Below are positions 1 through 5,113 of a stretch of DNA of 5,385 nt, piece after piece (the stretch's first letter is position 1; the number at the start of each line of letters is the position of its first letter). A program made the position numbers and the translations under genes. This DNA is from Thermococcus sp. (GTDB taxonomy: Archaea > Methanobacteriota_B > Thermococci > Thermococcales > Thermococcaceae). The notes below the pieces were generated by a model. That model did not search any database. It was not told the DNA's origin and saw only the letters and a program-made list of their open reading frames with translations. The DNA lies in contig JAGGWM010000180.1 of NCBI GenBank assembly GCA_021157445.1, positions 1-5,385 of the forward strand, read 5' to 3'.

Positions 1-155
1 ATAATCAAAGTAACCTCTTTTTGTGTTTGGGTGGATGTAGAACTTTCAGAGGCAGAGGAACTTGGGGTTTGTGTTCCTCCACCAATACAACCAGTGGCTA
101 CTACTGCTCCTGCTAGAATAAAAAACAGAATCAGACTACCAATTTTCTTTCCCAT
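1..155 (-). CDS. Lipoprotein N-terminus, probable ABC solute-binding protein (partial, 3' end outside window)
   Basis: The first 51 codons of a secreted lipoprotein are visible and the frame runs open off the left edge. The N-terminus MGKKIGSLILFF has two lysines followed by a hydrophobic segment (about residues 5-21), then a lipobox-like Ala-Thr-Gly-Cys with the lipidated cysteine at residue 23. After the cysteine come Ile-Gly-Gly-Gly and a flexible Ser/Thr/Gln-rich linker to about residue 46, then KEVTLI, where a folded domain seems to begin. This architecture is characteristic of archaeal, especially Thermococcales, ABC transporter binding proteins tethered to the outer face of the membrane. 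The start is fixed by GGAGG 8 nt upstream. The gene follows a 201-bp gap with its own TATA-like element, so it probably opens a separate transcription unit. The binding-protein family and substrate cannot be told because the ligand-binding domain lies outside the window; another class of secreted lipoprotein remains possible. Confidence 0.8.
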   Translation of the reverse strand, partial: MGKKIGSLILFFILAGAVVATGCIGGGTQTPSSSASESSTSTQTQKEVTLI

Positions 156-163
156 ACGTTATC

Positions 164-168
164 CCTCC
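164..168 (-). promoter_or_regulatory. Shine-Dalgarno site of the lipoprotein gene
   Basis: The minus strand reads GGAGG (extended to GGAGGGAT) 8 nt before the ATG at 155. An earlier in-frame ATG overlapping this site (168-170) runs into a TAA after two codons, so 155 is the only sensible start. Confidence 0.8.
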
Positions 169-208
169 ATTTAGCCAAACGTGATTCTATTATACTTGCA
201 TTAACTAC

Positions 209-223
209 TATATTAATTTTTTG
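209..223 (-). promoter_or_regulatory. Candidate archaeal BRE/TATA promoter of the lipoprotein gene
   Basis: Read on the minus strand, an A-rich BRE-like stretch (CAAAAAA, 217-223) precedes TTAATATA (209-216). With the usual archaeal spacing of about 25 nt from the TATA centre, transcription would start near 186-188, giving a leader of about 30 nt that contains the Shine-Dalgarno site. A second TATA-like word (GTATAATAG, 187-195) would place the start too close to the ribosome site and is less likely. The region is AT-rich, so chance matches are expected; the call rests on position. Confidence 0.45.
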
Positions 224-258
224 TTCAAATTTTCACTAAGTTTAATTTTTATTAATAA

Positions 259-268
259 GTGAATTCAC
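259..268. promoter_or_regulatory. 10-bp perfect palindrome upstream of the candidate promoter, possible operator
   Basis: GTGAATTCAC is a perfect inverted repeat about 45 bp upstream of the TATA-like element. A further TTCAC half-site lies at 232-236, between it and the promoter. Small dimeric helix-turn-helix regulators of archaea bind such palindromes, but a 10-bp palindrome arises by chance at an appreciable rate in 200 bp. No regulator gene is in the window to support it. Confidence 0.2.
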
Positions 269-304
269 GATATAGGAAAATTTTGATGTATATGTTGCTA
301 TTTC

Positions 305-333
305 AATATAAAATAAATTAAGATAAAATACAC
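305..333 (-). terminator. Possible T-rich transcription terminator of the importer operon
   Basis: About 25-50 nt after the hydrolase stop, the minus strand becomes markedly T-rich, with several TTTT/TTT clusters (for example TGTATTTTATC and TTTATTTTATATT). Archaeal intrinsic termination depends mainly on T-rich tracts in the non-template strand. The longest pure run is only four T, so the signal is weak. A six-base-pair stem with a four-base loop (345-360, CTGATG and CATCAG) overlaps the hydrolase stop codon but is not directly followed by a T-tract. Confidence 0.3.
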
Positions 334-356
334 TGCTATATTCCCTGATGATCACA

Positions 357-1244
357 TCAGCTTTTCAGAATAAAACTTTCATAGATTTCCTTTGAAATCC
401 GGCTTATCATCTCCTCACCGATGGATATGTATGGCTGTTCCTCATACTCCAATCCATTGATGAATACCACCAAAATGTAGTCTCCTTTTGGACTAAACAC
501 AATCCCGGCATCATTCACAACACTAGGCATGGTTCCTGTTTTATGGGCAACCTTAACCTTAAATGGTAAGTACCTTTTTATCCTAGCTTCTCCAGTTTCA
601 CAATTTTTCATTATCTCAATTATCTCCATGCATGCTTCGGGGGTTAAGATTTTCTTCCAATACAACATTTCAAATATTTTCACCATATCTTTCGGTGTCG
701 TTACATCATTTTCCTCAAAATCCCTTTCCCACTTTCCACCTTTGTTTATCTTCCCCTCTTCAAAATTCTTCTTAGCCTCTTCAATGTTCTCGGCTCCTGT
801 TATCGAAAGAAGTATCTCATTTGTACTCAGAGCTACTCTGCTGTTTTTTAAACCCAGATTTTCTATGGTTGCATTTATGTTACCCTTTCCCAACATTTTC
901 ATTATTATATCAGTTGCTGTATTGTCGCTCAGAGTCATCATGAGCTTTGCTAGGTCTCTAATTGTGGGATTTAAGCCCTCCTGAAGGTGCTGGAGGACAC
1001 CAGATCCCAGCGTTTTATCTGTTTCTCTGAGGAGGTAACGCTCATCTAGGTTTATCTTGCCTTCCAAAGCTTGACGATAGAGTTCTATTATCACGAAAAC
1101 CTTAAATACACTTGCCGTTAAAAATTTCCTGTCTCCATTGATGTAGAACTCTTCTCCACTTTTTAGATCCTTAAAGCCCACTCCGACTATTCCCCCAAAA
1201 TTTTCAAGGATTTTCTCAATTCTGGACTTGATATCTTCAACCAT
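357..1244 (-). CDS. Class A beta-lactamase-like serine hydrolase (PBP/beta-lactamase fold)
   Basis: This 295-residue protein shows the three hallmark motifs of the serine beta-lactamase/penicillin-binding fold in the right order and spacing: SVFK (S45 nucleophile, K48), SDN (106-108) and KTGT (235-238). TTP at 182-184 and GIVFSP at 247-252 also match the class A (COG2367-like) pattern. The segment between LGL (130-132) and TTP is about 24 residues longer than in ordinary class A enzymes; it contains E143 in an Glu-x-x-Leu-Ser context that may stand in for the Omega-loop Glu166. The N-terminus (MVEDIKSRIEKILENFGG) is charged, with no signal peptide or membrane segment, so a cytoplasmic location is predicted. 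It is the last gene of the peptide-importer operon, 30 bp after the OppF-type ATPase, with GGAGG 8 nt before its ATG. It may act on an imported amide, peptide or ester; true beta-lactam hydrolysis is unproven. Assignment to the fold is secure, the substrate unknown. Confidence 0.85.
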   Translation of the reverse strand: MVEDIKSRIEKILENFGGIVGVGFKDLKSGEEFYINGDRKFLTASVFKVFVIIELYRQALEGKINLDERYLLRETDKTLGSGVLQHLQEGLNPTIRDLAKLMMTLSDNTATDIIMKMLGKGNINATIENLGLKNSRVALSTNEILLSITGAENIEEAKKNFEEGKINKGGKWERDFEENDVTTPKDMVKIFEMLYWKKILTPEACMEIIEIMKNCETGEARIKRYLPFKVKVAHKTGTMPSVVNDAGIVFSPKGDYILVVFINGLEYEEQPYISIGEEMISRISKEIYESFILKS

Positions 1245-1252
1245 CCAAATTG

Positions 1253-1260
1253 CCTCCTTA
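1253..1260 (-). promoter_or_regulatory. Shine-Dalgarno site of the beta-lactamase-like gene
   Basis: TAAGGAGG on the minus strand ends 8 nt before the ATG at 1244 and lies inside the 30-bp gap after the ATPase stop codon. No promoter-like element is evident in that gap, which supports co-transcription with the transporter. Confidence 0.8.
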
Positions 1261-1274
1261 AAGCTCTAAATTTA

Positions 1275-2315
1275 TCAGGGAAGGACAGACTCATACATTT
1301 TGAGTTTTTCCTTAACAAGAGGTCTAAGTTCCTCTTTTGTCTGTTCAGGATGATAACATGCAACATAATGATTCTTTTTCACTTCTACCAATTCCGGCTC
1401 ACTCTTCTTACACTCGTTGCCTGCAAACGGGCATCTTAAGTGGAAGCGACATCCAGAGGGTGGATTAATGGGACTTGGAACCTCTCCATGCAATACCACC
1501 TGCTCGGATGTTCTTTTTTCAGGGTGCAGGGCAGGAGTTGAAAGTAATAGATATGCCGTATAGGGATGGTATATCTCTCCCCTTCTGAAGTCTTTGATGT
1601 TAAAAATCTCCACAATTTTGCCCAGATACATTATCCCGATCCTATCACTTATATACTGAAGCACTGAGATATCATGGGAAATAAATAGATATGTGAGGCC
1701 AAGCTCCAGTTGAAGCCTGACAAGTAAATTGAGGATCTGTGCCTGAACCGATATATCAAGTGCAGATGTAGGCTCGTCAAGCAAAACAAAATCAGGGTGT
1801 GTTATGATTGCTCTTGCAATGCTAACCCTCTGCTGCTGGCCACCGCTGAGTTCATGAGGATACCGTATAAGATGTTCTTCGGTAAGTCCAACAGCCTCAA
1901 GCATATCGATTATGCGTTCTCTTTTTTCATTTTCATCTTTAACCAGTTTGTGAATATCCAACGGCCTTTTTAGGATGTCATATATAGTCATTCTTGGATT
2001 CAATGATGATTTGGGATCCTGGAACACAATACCCATTCTTCTTCTTAAGGTTCTCAGCTGTTTTTTGTCCATGGAGAGCAAATCTATCCCATCAAAGTAA
2101 ATCTCACCTTGGGTAGGTTCAAGAAGTCTTAAAAGCAATCTCCCCAGAGTGCTTTTTCCGCATCCACTTTCTCCAGCAAGGCCAAATGTTTCTCCCTTCT
2201 TTATTTCAAGATCCACACCATCGACGGCATGCACAAAGAGATTCCGAGAGCCAAATAAACCCGATTTAACCGGGAAATATTTTTTGAGATTTTTGGTTTC
2301 TATCAAACTACTCAT
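1275..2315 (-). CDS. dppF: Dpp/Opp-type ABC importer ATPase, DppF/OppF subunit
   Basis: One of the two cytoplasmic ATPases powering a family-5 peptide-type importer. In the 346-residue protein the P-loop GESGCGKST is at 48-56, the Q-loop Q99 in FQDPKSSLNP, the signature LSGGQQQR at 156-163, Walker B VLLDEP at 177-182 with catalytic E181, the D-loop SALD at 184-187, and switch histidine H214 in ISHD. The C-terminal oligopeptide-transporter extension starts near HPYT (250-253). It holds four cysteines (C289, C295, C302, C320) in the GCRFHLRCPF...C...ACY pattern, a site known to bind an iron-sulfur cluster in some relatives. The start was set at the ATG at 2315, not the upstream in-frame TTG at 2330, because GGAGGGAC sits 8 nt before that ATG. 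The gene overlaps the end of dppD by 8 bp. The KYFPVKSGLF N-terminal pattern favours the F over the D subunit. Peptide versus oligosaccharide substrate cannot be decided. Confidence 0.95.
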   Translation of the reverse strand: MSSLIETKNLKKYFPVKSGLFGSRNLFVHAVDGVDLEIKKGETFGLAGESGCGKSTLGRLLLRLLEPTQGEIYFDGIDLLSMDKKQLRTLRRRMGIVFQDPKSSLNPRMTIYDILKRPLDIHKLVKDENEKRERIIDMLEAVGLTEEHLIRYPHELSGGQQQRVSIARAIITHPDFVLLDEPTSALDISVQAQILNLLVRLQLELGLTYLFISHDISVLQYISDRIGIMYLGKIVEIFNIKDFRRGEIYHPYTAYLLLSTPALHPEKRTSEQVVLHGEVPSPINPPSGCRFHLRCPFAGNECKKSEPELVEVKKNHYVACYHPEQTKEELRPLVKEKLKMYESVLP

Positions 2316-3282
2316 TTCTCGTCCCTCCAACTTTGTAGCAGGCTACAAAATGACCAGGCTCAACTTCCTTGATCTCTGGTTTTCCCCCGGTACATCTCTC
2401 ATCAGCAAAGGGACATCTTGGATGAAATCTACAGCCTGGAGGAGGTGTTAAGAGGTTTGGAACTCTTCCGAGAATATTTTCGAGTTCTCTCTCGGTCTTA
2501 TGTCCCTTTGGAAGTGCCCTCATTAAACTTCTCGTATATGGATGGAGAGGATTGTCAAATACCTCCTTAACAGGAGCAACCTCAACGATCTGCCCTGCAT
2601 ACATGACCGCAACTCTGTCAGCTATTTCAGCAACAACTCCCGGATTGTGGGTTATCAGCAGAATAGTTGTGTTAAAGTTCCGTTTGAGTTCTAGCATTAA
2701 ATTCATTATCTGTGCTTGAATTGTAACATCCAGAGCTGTTGTGGGTTCATCAGCTATCAAAAGGGAAGGATTGCTGGAGAGCATCATAGCTACCATAACC
2801 CTCTGTCTCATGCCACCGCTGAGCTCAAAAGGATATGATTTTGCTCTGCTCTCAGCATCCGGAATTCTGACAATTTTAAGGAGATTAACTATTTCCTCGA
2901 ATATCGACTTTCTTGTTGGAAGTTTGTGAATCTTAAACATCTCCTCCATCTGATTGCTAACAGTAAATACCGGATTTAGGGAGGTTAAGGGATCCTGGAA
3001 AATCATTCCAATTTCTTTCCCCCTTATTTTCCTCATTTCAGATTCCGGAAGTTCGAGAAGGTTTTTTCCCTTATAGATAATCTTGCCTCTGACAGTGGCA
3101 TTTTTAGGCAACAGACGCATTATTGCCTTTGAGATCGTTGATTTTCCACATCCCGTCTCTCCAATGAGTGCAAGCACTTCCCCCTCTTTCACCTCGAGGG
3201 TAACTCCATCTATAGCCTTCACAAGCCCACGTTCTGTTTTAAAATCTACGTAAAGATCCTCAATTTTGAGAATCACTCCCAT
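2308..3282 (-). CDS. dppD: Dpp/Opp-type ABC importer ATPase, DppD/OppD subunit
   Basis: The 324-residue partner ATPase of the importer. Motifs in order: Walker A GETGCGKST (41-49), Q-loop Q96 in FQDPLTSLNP (95-104), signature LSGGMRQR (154-161), Walker B LLIADEP (174-180) with E179, D-loop TALD (182-185) and switch histidine H212. After that histidine the sequence is THNPG instead of the usual THDLG: the acidic residue is Asn and a proline follows. The C-terminal extension after HPYT (247-250) has C284, C290, C297 and C315 in the same arrangement as the DppF subunit, a potential iron-sulfur site. The LSGGMRQR form of the signature and THxxGVVAE favour the D subunit. The ATG directly abuts the dppC stop (TGAATG), with a GGTG-type Shine-Dalgarno match (3289-3292) 6 nt upstream, so translation is probably coupled. 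The usual length for the family is about 320-330 residues, so the gene looks intact. Confidence 0.95.
   Translation of the reverse strand: MGVILKIEDLYVDFKTERGLVKAIDGVTLEVKEGEVLALIGETGCGKSTISKAIMRLLPKNATVRGKIIYKGKNLLELPESEMRKIRGKEIGMIFQDPLTSLNPVFTVSNQMEEMFKIHKLPTRKSIFEEIVNLLKIVRIPDAESRAKSYPFELSGGMRQRVMVAMMLSSNPSLLIADEPTTALDVTIQAQIMNLMLELKRNFNTTILLITHNPGVVAEIADRVAVMYAGQIVEVAPVKEVFDNPLHPYTRSLMRALPKGHKTERELENILGRVPNLLTPPPGCRFHPRCPFADERCTGGKPEIKEVEPGHFVACYKVGGTRNE
2321..2328 (-). promoter_or_regulatory. Shine-Dalgarno site deciding the dppF start
   Basis: The minus strand reads GGAGGGAC within the last codons of dppD. GGAGG ends 8 nt before the ATG at 2315, the same spacing as for two other genes in the window. 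It overlaps the first codons of the longer TTG-initiated frame (2330), which therefore is not the start. Confidence 0.8.
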
Positions 3283-4161
3283 TCATCCCACCCTCTCTGG
3301 CTGTACTGCATCTCTTAGACCATCACCAACAAAGTTAAAACCGAGAACTGTGAGCATTATTGCCAATCCCGGAAATATCGAGTACCATGGAGCCAGTGTT
3401 AAATATCTTCTTGCTGTGGCAATTGTTAAACCCCAGTCTGGACTTGGGGGCTGGGCTCCTAGACCAAGGAAACTTAGAGAGGAAGCCGTTATTATTGCTG
3501 ATGGAATATTATAGGTGATTAAAACGAGTATGGACGATAGGACGTTGGGAAATATATACGAAACCAGTATCCTTAGGTCACTTTCTCCTATTGATCTCGC
3601 TGCTTCGACGAAGAGTTCCTCCTTAACTGAGAGAGTCTCCGCTCTGACCACCCTTGCATATGATGCCCACCCCACCAAAGCTATTGCTATCATTGCGTTT
3701 ATAAGTCCAGGACCAAGAATAACCACTATTGCCAGTGCCAGTATAAGAGCAGGAAATGACCATACTATATCAACGGTCCTCATTATAATTTCATCAACCC
3801 ATCCCCCAAAATATCCGGAGATTAATCCAAGAGTAACCCCTATTGTTGCTGAAATTGCCACAACAACTATACCTACTAGTAAGGCCGTTCTCGAGCCATA
3901 GAGAACTCTTGAAAAGAGATCTCTACCAAATTCATCCGTTCCAAAAAGATATTTTGAAGAAGGAGGTTGCAATCTATCTTTTAGATGTTGTTCATCAGGT
4001 GAATAGGGGGCTAATACTGGGGCAAATATTGCTATAAGCACTATTACAATGATTATTCCAAGACCGACCAAAGCAAGCTTATTCCTCTTGAACCTCAACC
4101 AAGTGAGATACCATGTACTTTCCGATCTAACCTTTTTCATATTAACATTGCTTTCAACCAT
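3283..4161 (-). CDS. dppC: Dpp/Opp-type ABC importer permease, DppC subunit
   Basis: A 292-residue membrane protein forming half of the translocation channel. A cytoplasmic N-terminus (TWLRFKRNKLALVG, 20-33) leads into a first membrane helix (about 28-50). A periplasm-side loop follows with LFGTDEFGRDLFSRVLYGSR (72-91), the hallmark of DppC/OppC proteins. Further helices lie near 93-116, 130-152, 154-170, 204-230 and 258-281. The cytoplasmic EAA coupling loop is at 186-205 (EAARSIGESDLRILVSYIFP), which docks onto the ATPases. SLSFLGLGAQPPSPDWG (228-244) and GFNFVGDGLRDAVQP (274-288) are also family signatures. The ATG at 4161 was chosen over the GTG at 4170, whose frame overlaps the dppB stop, because GGGGTGAT lies at correct distance only for the former. 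The gap to dppB is then 5 bp. Length is typical; no damage is seen. Confidence 0.95.
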   Translation of the reverse strand: MVESNVNMKKVRSESTWYLTWLRFKRNKLALVGLGIIIVIVLIAIFAPVLAPYSPDEQHLKDRLQPPSSKYLFGTDEFGRDLFSRVLYGSRTALLVGIVVVAISATIGVTLGLISGYFGGWVDEIIMRTVDIVWSFPALILALAIVVILGPGLINAMIAIALVGWASYARVVRAETLSVKEELFVEAARSIGESDLRILVSYIFPNVLSSILVLITYNIPSAIITASSLSFLGLGAQPPSPDWGLTIATARRYLTLAPWYSIFPGLAIMLTVLGFNFVGDGLRDAVQPERVG

Positions 4162-4165
4162 ACCT

Positions 4166-4173
4166 ATCACCCC
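4166..4173 (-). promoter_or_regulatory. Shine-Dalgarno site deciding the dppC start
   Basis: GGGGTGAT on the minus strand matches the GGTGAT half of the archaeal anti-Shine-Dalgarno complement and ends 4 nt before the ATG at 4161. This is the same register as the GGAGG sites with 8-nt spacing elsewhere. It overlaps the dppB stop codon (4167-4169) and the alternative GTG start. Confidence 0.7.
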
Positions 4174-5093
4174 ATGGCTCTAATCCTTGGATCAATTATG
4201 GTGTATGTTATATCCGCAAGGAAGTTAGCAATTACCGTTAGGGTACCTATTATTAGAACAATAGCCTGAACTACAGGATAATCCCTTTGGAAAATCGCAG
4301 TTATCAATAGGCTCCCCATTCCGGGCCACGCAAATACCGTCTCAGTCACAACCGCTCCTCCAAATAGCCATGGGATTTGGAGAAACATGTAAGTAATAAG
4401 AGGTATCATGGCATTTCTTAGGGCATGTTTGTATATAACCAAGGTATCAGGGAGTCCTTTAGCTTTTGCTGTTGTTATGTAATCCTTTTCAAGTACATCC
4501 AGCATGTTTGCTCTTGTTAATCTTGCTATGACTGCTATCTGGGGCAAGCCTAAAGTAAATGCTGGCAAAATTAGATTTTTCCAAGTCCCAGGACCAGAAA
4601 TTGGTAGAATTCCTAATTTAACCCCAAATATTAACATGAGCATTAAACCCAACCAGAAATAGGGCATTGACATGAAGAAAACGGCTAAGGTTGTTATTCC
4701 ATAATCAATTAATGAATGCTTCTTAGTTGCGGAGATTATACCAAAGGATATACCAAATATCCAGGCTAAAATCCATGCTGTTCCTGTTAATTTAAGCGTG
4801 AAACTCAGCCTGCCTTTAATCAACTCACTAACTGGAACATTTGCGACTAACGAAGTTCCGAAGTCTCCATGAGCAAGTTTTACCATCCAGCTGATATACT
4901 GAACATAAAGAGGCCTATCGAGTCCAAGTTGGTGCCTAAGTTGAGCAAGCTGCTGAGGAGTTGCAAAATCTCCCAAGATGTACCTTGCCGGATCTCCTGG
5001 AATCAAGTGCAGCAGTGAAAAACTGAATACAGAGACTACAAAAATAGGAAGGAGTAAAGAAAAAAACTTTCTAATTATGAGCTGTTTTTTCAT
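4167..5093 (-). CDS. dppB: Dpp/Opp-type ABC importer permease, DppB subunit
   Basis: The 308-residue partner permease. A basic N-terminus (MKKQLIIRKFF) and first membrane helix (about 10-30) run into LIPGDPARYILG (30-41), the classic DppB start of the external loop. Then come HQLGLDRPLYVQY (54-66) and GDFGTSL (76-82). Further helices are near 99-122, 134-156, 172-190, 229-254 and 274-296. The cytoplasmic coupling loop spans 204-231 (DYITTAKAKGL...HALRNAMIP). VFAWPGMG (253-260), RDYPVVQ (270-276) and YTIIDPRIR (297-305) are family signatures. The ATG at 5093 was chosen over the ATG at 5117, which overlaps the binding-protein stop as ATGA. GGAGGGG lies 7 nt (from GGAGG) before 5093, and nothing similar precedes 5117. 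The upstream gap is then 20 bp. It should pair with DppC in the membrane as a heterodimeric pore. Confidence 0.95.
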   Translation of the reverse strand: MKKQLIIRKFFSLLLPIFVVSVFSFSLLHLIPGDPARYILGDFATPQQLAQLRHQLGLDRPLYVQYISWMVKLAHGDFGTSLVANVPVSELIKGRLSFTLKLTGTAWILAWIFGISFGIISATKKHSLIDYGITTLAVFFMSMPYFWLGLMLMLIFGVKLGILPISGPGTWKNLILPAFTLGLPQIAVIARLTRANMLDVLEKDYITTAKAKGLPDTLVIYKHALRNAMIPLITYMFLQIPWLFGGAVVTETVFAWPGMGSLLITAIFQRDYPVVQAIVLIIGTLTVIANFLADITYTIIDPRIRAMG

Positions 5094-5098
5094 TACAG

Positions 5099-5105
5099 CC
5101 CCTCC
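5099..5105 (-). promoter_or_regulatory. Shine-Dalgarno site deciding the dppB start
   Basis: GGAGGGG on the minus strand lies in the 20-bp gap after the binding-protein stop; GGAGG ends 7 nt before the ATG at 5093. The two tandem ATG codons at 5112-5117 have only the weak GATGATG-type sequence upstream. The longer frame cannot be wholly excluded, since ATGA overlap can support reinitiation. Confidence 0.7.
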
Positions 5106-5113
5106 ATGCTTCA

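Larger units (their letters stand above)
156..356. other. Intergenic region between the importer operon and the lipoprotein gene
   Basis: This 201-bp AT-rich stretch is the only sizeable non-coding segment in the window. In minus-strand order it holds T-rich runs just after the hydrolase stop codon (possible transcription end), the palindrome at 259-268, the TATA-like element and the Shine-Dalgarno site of the lipoprotein gene. I see no tRNA, CRISPR repeat or insertion-sequence end in it. No convincing open frame is present on either strand. Confidence 0.7.

Noticed and set aside
345..360. Six-base-pair stem with four-base loop (CTGATG/CATCAG) as a rho-independent terminator
   Set aside because: The stem is short, overlaps the hydrolase stop codon and is not followed directly by a T-run on the minus strand; archaeal termination relies on T-tracts rather than hairpins.
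529..984. 151-codon open frame on the plus strand opposite the hydrolase gene
   Set aside because: It lies wholly antisense to a gene with clear catalytic motifs, has no Shine-Dalgarno site of note, and its product is a low-complexity hydrophobic/Ser/Phe-rich mirror of the real gene.
1275..3282. dppD and dppF as a recent tandem duplication
   Set aside because: The two ATPases differ throughout outside the shared motifs (signature LSGGMRQR versus LSGGQQQR, different N-termini); they are the standard ancient D/F pair of this transporter family.
3266..3901. Plus-strand open frames opposite dppC
   Set aside because: They are antisense to a permease with all family signatures and encode no recognisable domain; long antisense frames are common opposite membrane-protein genes.
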